The notes below the pieces were generated by a model. The model saw only the letters and a list, made by a program, of their open reading frames with translations. It was not told where the DNA came from and searched no databases. A stretch of DNA of 49,152 bases from an uncultured Rhodospirillales bacterium (GTDB lineage Bacteria > Pseudomonadota > Alphaproteobacteria > Reyranellales > Reyranellaceae): assembly GCA_945957125.1 (NCBI GenBank), contig CAMFJT010000015.1, forward strand, positions 1 to 49,152. Direction: 5' to 3'. A program made the translations under genes and the position numbers. Each line of letters begins with the position of its first letter. Positions within the stretch are counted from its first letter, which is position 1. Positions 33,311 through 42,449 of the stretch are shown one piece after another.

Positions 33311-36300
33311 TTGGTCAAAAGGACGGTTCGAATCTGCGCACGGCTGTTGACTGGCGCCGCCATCGTCGCGGCGGCGGTGGTGACCGCTTGCGCGCTGCGC
33401 CTGATGGCCGGGCCGATCGATCTCGATTTCCTGAAGCCCCGTTTCCTCACCGAGTTCGAGACGCCCGAAGGCCGCGTCCGGGTCGATGCCGACCGGTTGT
33501 ATGCCGAATGGGGCGGCCTGCGCGAGCCGATGCGGGTCGTCGTCGTGGGCCTGCACGTGACCGACGCGAAGAAGCAGGAGATCGCCACGGCGCCCAGCGT
33601 CGCGTTCTCCTTCGAGCCGCGCAGCGTCATGCGCGGGCAGCTTCTTCCGACCGCCATCGTGGTCGACCGTCCGACGCTGGATGCCGAGATCGCGCGCGAG
33701 GGCGGCATGCTGAAGCGCGTCCTGGCGACCTCGGACGCAAGCACGCAGGGCGAGTTCGTGACCCTGCTGATCGAGCAGCTCCTGGCCGAGCACAACCATC
33801 ATTCGCTGCTCGGCCAGCTCGACACCGTCGAGGTCGTCCATGCCCGGGTCTCGCTGCGCGACGTGCCGAGCGGCGTGGTGTGGATCGCGCCGAATGCGCA
33901 GGCGCGCCTGCGGCGCGACGCCGCCGGCGTCGCCATCTCCGCCAGCGCCCGCTTCCTCAGCGCCGCGTCGGGGGAGCCGATCGACGTGCGGCTGTCCGGC
34001 ACCTACGGCCGCGACCGCAGCCGGATCTCGGTCGAGGCGGGCATCGACGGCTTCAAGCCCTCGATGCTGGCGCAGCTCTCGGAGGATGCGGCCCTGCTGC
34101 GCGGACTCGACATCGCGCTCTCCGGAAGATTGCGGGTCGAGGCGAACGGCCAGGGCGAGATCCGCACCATGACGATGGAGGTCACCGCCGGCGCCGGCAC
34201 CATCACGCTGCCGGGCGTGCTCCCGGTTCCGCACAAGGTCCGTTCGGTCAATGCGCGGGCGCATGTCGATGCCGCCACGCACACCGCCCGTATCGAGCAT
34301 GTCGATGTCGATCTCGGCGGGCCGAAGATCTCGTTGAAGGGCACCGGCCTGCGCACGGAGAAGGAGCAGACGTTCAGTGGCCGGGCCGAGCTGAAGCAGG
34401 TGCCGATCGACCGGCTCGGCGACTACTGGCCGCTCGAGTTCGCGGCGGGCGGCCGTATCTGGGCGCTGGCCAACCTCAGCGCCGGCTCGGTCGACATCGC
34501 GGGAGAGTTCGGCCTCAGCGTGCCGGGAACGGATCTCTCCCGGCTCACCGTCGATCGGACCGTCGCCTTCCTCGACTATCGCGGCCTGACCGTCCGCTAC
34601 ATGCCGGGGATGCCGGAGCTGAAGAACCTGTCGGGCAAGGCGCGCTACGAGGGCGATGGCCTGCGCTTCGACGTCGCCGGCGCCACTGCCGCGGGCCTCG
34701 GCGTGGCGGGCGCCACGGTCGAGCTGACCGGGCTCGAAGGTGCGAACCAGTTCGCCTCGATGCGGATTCCGGTCACCGGCCCGGCCCCGGCGGCGATCGC
34801 GTTGCTTGCCCAGCCCAAGCTCGGCCTCCCGCGTGACGCGCTGTACGACCCCAAGCGGCTGGGCGGCGACGTGGCGATCGATCTCACCCTTTCGTTCCCG
34901 CTGCTCAACGCCCTCGCGGTGACGGACATCGACGTCAAGGCGGAAGCGGCGCTGTCGGCATTCTCGCTCAAGGGCGCGATCGGCGCCGTGGATCTGACAG
35001 ACGCGGTGGCCAAGCTGGTCTATGGCGGCTCGCAGCTGGCCGTCACGGGCACGGGTAAGCTGGACGGCAGCGTCGTGGATATCGCCTGGCGCGAGCAGTT
35101 CGCGCCGCGTGCGCCCTATCGCCAGCGCTACGAGCTGAAAGGCACGCTCCCCGCCACGCTGATCGCCAAGGCAGGTTTTCCGTCGCCCGAGCCGTACGTC
35201 ACCGGCGCGATCGGCGTGACGAGCCTCGTCTACCAGACGTTCGCCGGCGGGACGAGCGACCTGCAGGGCCGCTTCGACCTCAAGGGGGCGAAAGTGGCCT
35301 TGGCGCCCATCGGCTGGACGAAGGGGGCCGGCACCGAAGGGCAATTGACGCTCGGCTTGAAGTTCGCGGCCGGCGCCAAGCTCACGACGGCGGACATCGA
35401 GGGCCGAGGCAACGGCCTGTTGGCCAAGGGACAGGTTAGGGTCGGGCCGGACGGTACCCTGCAGCAGATATCGGTCGGCCAGTTTGCGCTCGGCCGGACC
35501 GACATCGCCGGCGAGTGGCGGCGCGCTGCTGGCGGCGTCGAGATCGCCGTGCGCGGCCGGGCGCTCGAGCTATCGCGCCTGCGCCAGGCGCTGAAGGGGC
35601 GTGACGATCTTGCCAGGACGACGCCCGGCGGCGCTGCGGCGACGGCGCGCGAGAGCACGCGCTTCACCATCCAGCTCGACCGCGTCCTGCTTGCCGAGGG
35701 CAGCCTCGGCGCCGTGAACGGACGGCTCGACCTGTCCGGCGAGCGCACGACCGCTGCCGAGATCACGGTCGGCGCCGGCAAGGGTGCGACCGTGCGCATC
35801 GCGCCCGCCGGCACAGGGCGCAACCTCAATATCTATGTCCCCGATTTCGGCGGGCTCTTGAGGGAGACCGGCTGGCTCGACGGCATGGTCGGCGGCTATC
35901 TCGACTTCCGCGGCCGGTTCGACGATGCGGTCGCCGGCTCTCCGCTCACCGGCAAGCTGAAGGTCGGGCCTTACCGCCTGGAACGGGTGACCCCGCGCGC
36001 GGAGGTCGGCACGCTCAACTCGGCCATCGATGGGCTGAGCCGGGCCGGCGATGCGCTCCAGCAGTTCGACGGTCTCGAAGCGTCAGTGACCAAGATCGGC
36101 GACCGCATCGAGCTCAAGGACGGCCACACGTCCGGCAAGTCGATCGGGCTGACGACTGCCGGGGTCATCGACGTGGCGAAGGACCGGGCCGATCTGCGCG
36201 GTATCGTCGTGCCGGGCTTCGCGCTCAACAACCTGCTGTCGAACGTGCCGCTGCTCGGCCCGCTGCTGACCGGCGGCAAGGACGGCGGCGTGTTTGCCGT

Positions 36301-36451
36301 CTCCTATCGCCTGGAAGGCCCGCTCGACGCGCTCAAGACCGACGTCAACATGATGGCCGCGATGACGCCTGGCGCGCTGCGCGAGCTGTTCCTGAGCAGC
36401 GCCCCGACCCTGCCGTCGAAAACCGAGACCCCCGGCAAGCGCGCACCCTGA
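33311..36451 (+). CDS. AsmA-like / DUF3971 envelope protein
   Basis: 1046 residues with an N-terminal membrane anchor (LLTGAAIVAAAVVTACALRL) and a long beta-rich periplasmic region. Repeated phrases such as GTGKLDGSVVDIAWREQF and the C-terminal GVIDVAKDRADLRGIVVPGF, then NNLLSNVPLLGPLLTGG match AsmA/YhdP-type proteins thought to carry phospholipids between membranes. The TTG at 33311 is the only start that keeps the anchor; the next ATG lies after it. The G+C-rich frame opens 64 bases from the divergent glnE. Confidence 0.85.
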   Translation: MVKRTVRICARLLTGAAIVAAAVVTACALRLMAGPIDLDFLKPRFLTEFETPEGRVRVDADRLYAEWGGLREPMRVVVVGLHVTDAKKQEIATAPSVAFSFEPRSVMRGQLLPTAIVVDRPTLDAEIAREGGMLKRVLATSDASTQGEFVTLLIEQLLAEHNHHSLLGQLDTVEVVHARVSLRDVPSGVVWIAPNAQARLRRDAAGVAISASARFLSAASGEPIDVRLSGTYGRDRSRISVEAGIDGFKPSMLAQLSEDAALLRGLDIALSGRLRVEANGQGEIRTMTMEVTAGAGTITLPGVLPVPHKVRSVNARAHVDAATHTARIEHVDVDLGGPKISLKGTGLRTEKEQTFSGRAELKQVPIDRLGDYWPLEFAAGGRIWALANLSAGSVDIAGEFGLSVPGTDLSRLTVDRTVAFLDYRGLTVRYMPGMPELKNLSGKARYEGDGLRFDVAGATAAGLGVAGATVELTGLEGANQFASMRIPVTGPAPAAIALLAQPKLGLPRDALYDPKRLGGDVAIDLTLSFPLLNALAVTDIDVKAEAALSAFSLKGAIGAVDLTDAVAKLVYGGSQLAVTGTGKLDGSVVDIAWREQFAPRAPYRQRYELKGTLPATLIAKAGFPSPEPYVTGAIGVTSLVYQTFAGGTSDLQGRFDLKGAKVALAPIGWTKGAGTEGQLTLGLKFAAGAKLTTADIEGRGNGLLAKGQVRVGPDGTLQQISVGQFALGRTDIAGEWRRAAGGVEIAVRGRALELSRLRQALKGRDDLARTTPGGAAATARESTRFTIQLDRVLLAEGSLGAVNGRLDLSGERTTAAEITVGAGKGATVRIAPAGTGRNLNIYVPDFGGLLRETGWLDGMVGGYLDFRGRFDDAVAGSPLTGKLKVGPYRLERVTPRAEVGTLNSAIDGLSRAGDALQQFDGLEASVTKIGDRIELKDGHTSGKSIGLTTAGVIDVAKDRADLRGIVVPGFALNNLLSNVPLLGPLLTGGKDGGVFAVSYRLEGPLDALKTDVNMMAAMTPGALRELFLSSAPTLPSKTETPGKRAP

Positions 36452-36466
36452 AATCGTAGTTGCGCT

Positions 36467-36604
36467 GGGGGCGCGCCACGATAGGCGCAAATTTTGTCCG
36501 TCTGGTCGCTTCTTGCCGTGACGACGAGCGGCGTTCATGACTTCAACTGTCATGCTCTTGCCGGAGCGCGGGCGTCCCGCCCGTAGCGCCTATGGGGCGC
36601 GCCC
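36467..36604. repeat. Hybrid palindromic element, copy D
   Basis: Left arm GGGGGCGCGCCACGATAGGC (from 36467) and right arm TAGCGCCTATGGGGCGCGCC (36584-36603) are the outer module of copies A and B. Within it, from about 36556, lies half of the 22218 palindrome (TTGCCGGAGCGCGGGCGTCC), truncated where the outer arm resumes. This shows one module inserted in another and then partly deleted. It fills the gap between the convergent AsmA-like gene and tyrS. Confidence 0.7.
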
Positions 36605-36618
36605 TGCGCTGCAGGCTT

Positions 36619-37872
36619 CTACGCGGCGCGGACCAGAATGTGGCGCTTGCGGCCGGCGGACAGCTTGAGCGTGCCGTCGGGGCCGAGGTCGCTGTCCTTG
36701 ATCGGGGCGGTGTCCGAGGCGATCGGCTTGTCGTTCAGCCGGCCGCCGCCGCCCTTGATCAGCTTGCGCGCTTCGGTGCGGCTCTCCGCGAGGCCGGCCT
36801 GATGGAACAGCTCGAACGCGGCCATGCCGGCGGCGAGCAGCGCGCGCGACACCTCGACCGTCGGCAGCGTGTCGGCCTTGCCGCCTTCCTCGAAAGTACG
36901 GCGCGCGGTCTCGACCGCCTGTGCCGCCGCCTCCTCGCCGTGGGCGAGCCGGGTCACCTCGGTGGCGAGGACCTTCTTGGCCTCGTTGATCTCCTGGCCC
37001 TGCAGCGCCTCGAGGCGCGCGATCTCCGCCAGCGGCAGCTCGGTGAAGAGCTTGAGGAAGCGGCCGACATCGGCGTCCTCGGTGTTGCGCCAGAACTGCC
37101 AGAAGTCGTAGGGGCTGAGCCGCTCGGGATTGAGCCACACCGCGCCGGCGGCGGTCTTGCCCATCTTGGCGCCCGACGCCGTGGCGAGCAGGGGAGAGGT
37201 CAGCGCGAAGAGCTCGGCATTTGCCATCCGGCGGCCGAGGTCGGCGCCCATGATGATGTTGCCCCACTGGTCCGATCCGCCCATCTGCAGGATGCAGCTG
37301 TGGCGCTTGAACAGCTCCACGTAGTCGTAGGACTGCAGGATCATGTAGTTGAATTCGAGGAAGCTGAGCGGCTGGTCGCGGTCGAGCCGCAGCTTCACCG
37401 AATCCATGGTCAGCATGCGGTTGACCGAGAAATGCCGGCCCACGTCGCGCAGCAGCGGGATGTAGAGCAGCGTGTCGAGCCACTCGGCATTGTTGGCCAT
37501 CACCGCGTCGGTCGGCCCGCTGCCGAACGCGAGGTAGTTCGAGAAGCTGCGCTTGATCTTCGCCATGTTGGCGTCGATCTGCTCGGTGGTGAGGAGCTGG
37601 CGCGTCTCGTCGCGGCCCGACGGGTCGCCGACCTTGGTCGTGCCGCCGCCCATCAGCGCGATCGGCTTGTGGCCGGCCTTCTGCCACCAGCGCAGCAACA
37701 TGATTTGCAGCAGGTGTCCGACATGCAGCGAATCGGCGGTGCAGTCGAAGCCGATATAGGCGGTGCGGACGCCGCTCGAGAGCAACTCATCGAGGCGCGC
37801 GGCATCGCTGCACTGATGCACCATCCCGCGCTCGTGCACGATCCGCATGAAGTCCGACGTGTAGGCCGACAT
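36619..37872 (-). CDS. tyrS: Tyrosyl-tRNA synthetase
   Basis: 417 residues from the ATG at 37872 ([16 protein letters not shown]). The HIGH-type motif is HVGH in [24 protein letters not shown] binds tyrosine, and KMSKS appears as SGAKMGKT. An S4 RNA-binding domain ends the protein ([18 protein letters not shown]). Longer upstream readings run into antisense of anmK and are rejected. It is divergent from anmK, a recurring alphaproteobacterial arrangement. Confidence 0.95.
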   Translation of the reverse strand: MSAYTSDFMRIVHERGMVHQCSDAARLDELLSSGVRTAYIGFDCTADSLHVGHLLQIMLLRWWQKAGHKPIALMGGGTTKVGDPSGRDETRQLLTTEQIDANMAKIKRSFSNYLAFGSGPTDAVMANNAEWLDTLLYIPLLRDVGRHFSVNRMLTMDSVKLRLDRDQPLSFLEFNYMILQSYDYVELFKRHSCILQMGGSDQWGNIIMGADLGRRMANAELFALTSPLLATASGAKMGKTAAGAVWLNPERLSPYDFWQFWRNTEDADVGRFLKLFTELPLAEIARLEALQGQEINEAKKVLATEVTRLAHGEEAAAQAVETARRTFEEGGKADTLPTVEVSRALLAAGMAAFELFHQAGLAESRTEARKLIKGGGGRLNDKPIASDTAPIKDSDLGPDGTLKLSAGRKRHILVRAA

Positions 37873-37925
37873 CTCTCCGCCCGGCAATTGTCCGTGAAGG
37901 GGCGGGGGTGTAACACATTCCGGCC

Positions 37926-39011
37926 ATGTCATCATCCTTCCTGCGGACCCTCGGCATGATGAGCGGCACCTCGGTCGACGGCGTCGACGTGGCCTGCCTC
38001 GAGACCGATGGCGAGCGGATCGCCGGCTTCGGCCCGACCTTGACGGTCGCCTACCCCGACGAGACCCGACGCATGATCCGTGCGGCTTTCGCTGCCGAGA
38101 CGCCGAGCCCGGTGACTGAAACGGCCGAGCGGGCGGTGACCGAGGCGCATGTCGCCGCCGCCAACGCATGGTCGTCGATGCACGGAATCGCGCTGTCTTC
38201 GATCGACCTGGTCGGCTTCCATGGCCAGACCGTCACGCACCGCCCGGAGAGGCGCTTCACCTGGCAGATCGGCGACGGCGCGCGGCTCGCGCGCTCGCTC
38301 GGCGTGCGCGTGGTCAACGACCTGCGCGGTGCCGACGTGGCGGCAGGCGGGCAGGGAGCGCCGCTGGTTCCGGTGTTCCATGCCGCCCTCGCGCACGACC
38401 TGCCGCGCCCGATCGCGGTGGTCAACATCGGCGGGGTGGCGAACGTCACATGGATCGGCGAGGGCGATGCGCTGCTCGCTTTCGACACCGGGCCGGGCAA
38501 CGGGCCGATCGACGACTGGTGCGCGCGCCGCGCGGGCCAGCGCTTCGATCGCGACGGCGCGCTGGCGGCGTCGGGCAAGGTCGATCGGACCCGGCTCGAA
38601 CGCTGGGCCGAGCATCGCTACTTTGCCCGCACGCCGCCCAAGTCGCTCGACCGTGGCGATTTCAACGACCGGTGGGTAGACGGGCTGTCGGTGGTCGACG
38701 GTGCCGCGACGCTGACGCGGGCCACCGCACGGGCGATCGCGCTGGCGGCCCGCCATTTCCCGGCGCCGGCCCGGCAATGGATCGTGACCGGTGGCGGTGC
38801 GCGCAATCCCACCTTGCTCGCCGCCATCGCCGGGGAGACCGGCGGCGATGTCGTGACGGCCGCCGCCCTCGGCTGGGACGGCGACGCGCTGGAGGCGCAG
38901 GCCTTCGCCTTCCTCGCGGTGCGCTCGCTGCGTGGGCTGCCCTTGACCTATCCGACGACGACCGGCATCGGCCGGCCCCTCACCGGCGGGCGGCTGCATC
39001 TACCTTCGTAG
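37926..39011 (+). CDS. anmK: Anhydro-N-acetylmuramic acid kinase
   Basis: 361 residues of the sugar kinase fold. [20 protein letters not shown] holds the ATP-binding motif, [16 protein letters not shown] and [15 protein letters not shown] are diagnostic of AnmK. It phosphorylates and opens 1,6-anhydro-MurNAc during peptidoglycan recycling. It starts 53 bases from the divergent tyrS. Confidence 0.95.
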   Translation: MSSSFLRTLGMMSGTSVDGVDVACLETDGERIAGFGPTLTVAYPDETRRMIRAAFAAETPSPVTETAERAVTEAHVAAANAWSSMHGIALSSIDLVGFHGQTVTHRPERRFTWQIGDGARLARSLGVRVVNDLRGADVAAGGQGAPLVPVFHAALAHDLPRPIAVVNIGGVANVTWIGEGDALLAFDTGPGNGPIDDWCARRAGQRFDRDGALAASGKVDRTRLERWAEHRYFARTPPKSLDRGDFNDRWVDGLSVVDGAATLTRATARAIALAARHFPAPARQWIVTGGGARNPTLLAAIAGETGGDVVTAAALGWDGDALEAQAFAFLAVRSLRGLPLTYPTTTGIGRPLTGGRLHLPS

Positions 39012-39071
39012 CATTGCGGCTCGGCATCGGCCGTGCATCCTGATGACGATCTTCTCAACCAGGAGTGCGAC

Positions 39072-39896
39072 ATGCCGGTACTGAAGACCCGCGAAGGCGT
39101 CGAGATCTTCTACAAGGATTGGGGCTCGGGGCAGCCCATCGTGTTCAGCCACGGCTGGCCGCTGTCGGCCGACGACTGGGACGCGCAGATGATGTTCTTC
39201 GTCAATCACGGCTTCCGCGTGGTCGCCCATGACCGGCGCGGCCACGGCCGTTCGAGCCAGGTCGACGGCGGTCATGACATGGACCATTACGCCGACGATC
39301 TCGCCGAGCTGACCGCGCACCTCGACCTGAAGGATGCCGTGCATGTCGGGCATTCGACCGGCGGCGGCGAGGTCGTCCACTACATCGCCCGCCACGGCGA
39401 GAGCCGCGTGGCGAAGGCGGCGATCCTCGCCGCGGTGCCGCCGCTGATGCTCAAGACGGCGGCCAATCCTGGCGGCCTGCCGAAGGAAGTGTTCGACGGC
39501 TTCCAGGCGCAGCTCGCGGCCAACCGCTCGCAGTTCTACCACGACGTGGCGGCGGGCCCGTTCTACGGCTTCAACCGGCCCGGTGCGACGGTATCGCAGG
39601 CGCTGGTGTGGAACTGGTGGCGGCAGGGCATGATGGGCGGCGCCAAGGCGCATTACGACGGCATCGTCGCCTTCTCGCAGACCGACTTCACCGAGGACCT
39701 GAAGAAGATCACGGTGCCGGTGCTGGTGATGCACGGCGACGACGACCAGGTCGTGCCCTATGCCGATTCCGGTCCGCTCTCGGCCAGGCTTCTGAAGAAC
39801 GGCACGCTCAAGACCTACAAGGGCTTCCCGCACGGCATGCCCACGACGGAGGCCGCCACCATCAACGCCGACCTGCTGGCCTTCATCCGGGGATAG
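39072..39896 (+). CDS. Alpha/beta hydrolase, non-haem chloroperoxidase-like
   Basis: 274 residues from the ATG at 39072 with AGGAG six bases upstream. It has [26 protein letters not shown], the nucleophile Ser in [10 protein letters not shown], Asp in HGDDDQVVP and His in [10 protein letters not shown], the triad of cofactor-free haloperoxidase/arylesterase-like hydrolases. In vivo these are mostly esterases or lactonases. It converges with the next hydrolase gene. Confidence 0.92.
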   Translation: MPVLKTREGVEIFYKDWGSGQPIVFSHGWPLSADDWDAQMMFFVNHGFRVVAHDRRGHGRSSQVDGGHDMDHYADDLAELTAHLDLKDAVHVGHSTGGGEVVHYIARHGESRVAKAAILAAVPPLMLKTAANPGGLPKEVFDGFQAQLAANRSQFYHDVAAGPFYGFNRPGATVSQALVWNWWRQGMMGGAKAHYDGIVAFSQTDFTEDLKKITVPVLVMHGDDDQVVPYADSGPLSARLLKNGTLKTYKGFPHGMPTTEAATINADLLAFIRG

Positions 39897-39902
39897 GACC
39901 GA

Positions 39903-39933
39903 TTGGACCGCGCGCACGATGCACGCGGTCCAA
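39903..39933. terminator. 10-bp hairpin between convergent hydrolase genes
   Basis: TTGGACCGCG and CGCGGTCCAA form a perfect 10-bp stem with an 11-base loop, placed within 6 bases of one stop and 3 bases of the other. It probably ends transcription in both directions, although there is no long T-run. Confidence 0.55.
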
Positions 39934-39936
39934 CGC

Positions 39937-40611
39937 TCAAGGCTCCTTGTTGCTCGTCGCGCGGCCGGGCGGCGTGATCAGGCACTTCTGCACGTATTTG
40001 TCGACATCGACGGCGAGCTTGTCGAGCGAGTCGTGGAAGAAGTGGTTGGCGCCCTTGATGGTGCGCGATTCGACCGTGATGCCCTTCTGCAGGGACAGCC
40101 GAGCGACCAGCTTCTGGATGTCGGCCAGCGGCACGACCTCGTCGCGCTCGGCGCCGACGATCAGACCCGAGGACGGGCAGGGGGCGAGGAAGCCGAAGTC
40201 GTAGGAGTTGGCCGGCGGCGCCACCGAGATGAAGCAGTCGATCTCCGGCCGGCGCATCAGCAGCTGCATGCCGATCCAGGCACCGAACGAGTAGCCCGCG
40301 ATCCAGCACGATTTGGCGTCGGCATTCATCGCCTGCAGCCAGTCGAGCGCCGCGGCGGCGTCCGACAGCTCGCCCATGCCGTTGTCGAACCGTCCCTGGC
40401 TGCGGCCCACGCCGCGCGTGTTGAAGCGCAGCACCGAGAAGCCGCGGCTGACGAACACGTGGAACAGCGAGAAGACGACCTTGTGGTTCATCGTCCCGCC
40501 ATACTGCGGGTGCGGATGGAGGATCAGCGCAATCGGCGCGTGTTCTTCTTTGCTCTGGTGATAGCGGCCTTCGAGGCGCCCCTCCGGGCCGATGAACATC
40601 ACGTCAGGCAT
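39937..40611 (-). CDS. Alpha/beta hydrolase (dienelactone hydrolase-like short form)
   Basis: 224 residues from the ATG at 40611, which has GGAGAC just upstream; the longer reading from 40689 would run through the isc promoter region. It has LILHPHPQYGGTMNHKVV, FNTRGVGRSQG, Ser in AGYSFGAWIG, Asp in ERDEVVP and His in GANHFFHD. This set is typical of a widespread uncharacterised proteobacterial hydrolase family. It is divergent from iscR. Confidence 0.88.
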   Translation of the reverse strand: MPDVMFIGPEGRLEGRYHQSKEEHAPIALILHPHPQYGGTMNHKVVFSLFHVFVSRGFSVLRFNTRGVGRSQGRFDNGMGELSDAAAALDWLQAMNADAKSCWIAGYSFGAWIGMQLLMRRPEIDCFISVAPPANSYDFGFLAPCPSSGLIVGAERDEVVPLADIQKLVARLSLQKGITVESRTIKGANHFFHDSLDKLAVDVDKYVQKCLITPPGRATSNKEP

Positions 40612-40713
40612 TGAGTCTCCGGTTTCTTGATCGTTCTTGGCCGCCTCGAACCGCCGGTCTTGGGGTCCGACAGGTGCAGATCGGAGCAAGAATCTTGAAA
40701 CTTGACCAACCTA

Positions 40714-40734
40714 CTCGGGTTTATTAAATCCGAG
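40714..40734. promoter_or_regulatory. 21-bp dyad upstream of iscR (putative IscR operator)
   Basis: CTCGGGTTTA-T-TAAATCCGAG, symmetric about 40724 with a single mismatch pair. It lies in the A/T-rich part of the gap before iscR, overlapping a possible promoter (TTGACC at 40702 and TATTAA at 40722, though the spacing is short). IscR commonly represses its own operon through a dyad at this place. ACTCGG-type half-sites recur before iscS. Confidence 0.6.
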
Positions 40735-40828
40735 CCAACAAGTTGGTTTTTCCCAGATCCCTGCCCGGGGGGCTGGAATATCGTAGCAACGCCTTGGTTT
40801 TCAAGACCTTTAGGCGGAGGAGGATGCT

Positions 40829-41302
40829 GTGAAGCTCAGCACCAAGGGTCGTTATGCCGTGATGGCGATGGTCGACCTCGCCCGTCACGCGCAGGTCAAG
40901 CCCGTCTCCCTGTCGGATATCGCCGCCCGCCAGGAGATTTCCCTGTCCTATCTCGAGCAGCTCTTTGCCCGCCTGCGCCGCGCAGAACTGGTGAAGAGCG
41001 TGCGCGGCCCAGGCGGCGGCTATCGCCTGGCGCGTGCTTCGGCCGAGACCCGGGTCTCCGAAATCATCCTGGCCGTGGACGAGCCGATCAAGGCGACGCG
41101 ATGCTCGGAGATGGGCCAGCCCGGCTGCCGTGCCGACCGCAGCAAATGCCTGACCCACGACCTGTGGGAGGAGCTCGGCAACCAGATCCATGTCTTCCTG
41201 AGCTCGGTCAGCCTGCACGACGTGCTGGAGCGCAAGCTAGCCCCGCGTATCGTCGAGGCGCCGGCTCCCGCCAATACCGACACGATGGCCGCCGCCAGCT
41301 AG
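40829..41302 (+). CDS. iscR: IscR, Rrf2-family iron-sulfur regulator
   Basis: 157 residues beginning at GTG. The winged-helix opening MKLSTKGRYAVMAMVDLA and SLSYLEQLFARLRRAELVKS are diagnostic. Cluster ligands are Cys92, Cys100 and Cys107 with His110; the cysteine spacing is slightly wider than in the E. coli protein (92, 98, 104, His107). It senses 2Fe-2S supply and regulates the isc operon it heads. GGAGGAGG precedes the start. Confidence 0.93.
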   Translation: MKLSTKGRYAVMAMVDLARHAQVKPVSLSDIAARQEISLSYLEQLFARLRRAELVKSVRGPGGGYRLARASAETRVSEIILAVDEPIKATRCSEMGQPGCRADRSKCLTHDLWEELGNQIHVFLSSVSLHDVLERKLAPRIVEAPAPANTDTMAAAS

Positions 41303-41315
41303 CCTAGTCAGTCCG

Positions 41316-42431
41316 ATGCCTGCGTGCGCGTATCTCGATCACAATGCCACCAGCCCGATCCGGCCGTCGGTGCTCGACGCCATGGTCGAGGCCTTGAGTG
41401 AAGGTGGAAATCCGTCGTCGGTCCATCGCGTCGGGCGGCGGGCGCGCGCGCGTGTCGACGCCGCACGGCGTCAGGTTGCCGCCCTGGTCGGTGCCCTGCC
41501 GGCCGAAATCGCGTTCACGTCGGGCGGAACCGAGGCCAACAACATGGCGTTGCGCGGCGCCGGCCGAAACCGCGTGCTTGTGTCCGCCATCGAGCACGAG
41601 AGCATCCTGCGGGCCGTGCCCGAAGCCGAGGTCATTCCGGTGGACGGCCGCGGCCTCGTCGATCTCGCCGCCCTGGAGCGGCTGCTGGCGAAGCCTGAGC
41701 CCGCGCTGGTGTCGGTAATGTTCGCCAACAACGAGACGGGTGTGATCCAGCCGGTTGCAGAGGTCGTTCGCCTGGCGCGGGCGGCGGGCGCGATGGTTCA
41801 CTGCGATGCCGTGCAGGGAGCCGGCAAGGCGCGCGTCGACCTGCGGGACCTCGGCGTCGACTATCTCAGCCTGTCCGCCCACAAGCTCGGCGGACCGACC
41901 GGCGTTGGCGCTCTGGCGGTACGCGCCGGCGCAGCCTTCGTTTCCGATCGCAACGGGGGAGGGCAGGAATCCAATCGCCGGGCCGGCACGGAGAATGTCG
42001 CCGGCATCGTGGGCTTCGGCGCGGCAGCGGAGGCCGCACGCGACGGATTGGACGCGGCGATCCTGCGGGACCGGCTCGAAGTCGCGCTGCTGGCGATTGC
42101 GCCCGGGGCCAAGGTCCATGGCGCGGCGGCGCCGCGACTGGTCAACACGACCTGCATCTCCATGCCGGGCGTGAAGGCCGAGACCCAGGTCATGGCCCTG
42201 GATCTGGCCGGCGTCTGCGTGAGCGCCGGCGCGGCCTGCTCATCGGGTAAGGTGACCCGCTCGGCCGTCCTGTCGGCGATGGGCGTGAATCCTGCCGAAG
42301 CGGAAGCCGCGATCAGGATAAGTTGCGGCTGGAACACGGCGTCGGAGGACATTGATCGCTTGATCGCCGCGTGGAAGGCCTTATATATCCGAGTAACGCA
42401 CTCGGAATTGTCCCAAGCCCGTGCGGCCTAG
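41316..42431 (+). CDS. Cysteine desulfurase, NifS/IscS-like, first of two in the operon
   Basis: 371 residues, a PLP enzyme. It has YLDHNATSPIRPSV, FTSGGTEANNMALRGA, ANNETGVIQPVAEV, the PLP Lys190 in SAHKLGG and the catalytic Cys308 in GAACSSGKV. It releases sulfur from cysteine as a persulfide. It lies 13 bases after iscR and 18 bases before iscS. Sequence is well diverged from iscS, so this is not a recent duplicate. Alphaproteobacterial isc operons often carry this extra copy; its separate role is unclear. Confidence 0.9.
   Translation: MPACAYLDHNATSPIRPSVLDAMVEALSEGGNPSSVHRVGRRARARVDAARRQVAALVGALPAEIAFTSGGTEANNMALRGAGRNRVLVSAIEHESILRAVPEAEVIPVDGRGLVDLAALERLLAKPEPALVSVMFANNETGVIQPVAEVVRLARAAGAMVHCDAVQGAGKARVDLRDLGVDYLSLSAHKLGGPTGVGALAVRAGAAFVSDRNGGGQESNRRAGTENVAGIVGFGAAAEAARDGLDAAILRDRLEVALLAIAPGAKVHGAAAPRLVNTTCISMPGVKAETQVMALDLAGVCVSAGAACSSGKVTRSAVLSAMGVNPAEAEAAIRISCGWNTASEDIDRLIAAWKALYIRVTHSELSQARAA
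42388..42406. promoter_or_regulatory. Inverted half-sites before iscS, similar to the iscR dyad
   Basis: TCCGAGT-N5-ACTCGGA at 42388-42406, inside the end of the first desulfurase gene and about 44 bases before the iscS ATG. It follows the A/T run TTATATAT. The ACTCGG and CCGAG elements also make up the dyad before iscR, but here their orientation and spacing differ. It may be a second IscR site with an internal promoter. Confidence 0.35.
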
Positions 42432-42449
42432 GAATTTCAAGGGGTTAGC

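Noticed and set aside
37873..38169. N-terminal extension of tyrS
   Set aside because: It would be antisense to anmK, is low-complexity Arg/Ser/Pro, and the ATG at 37872 gives the normal family start.
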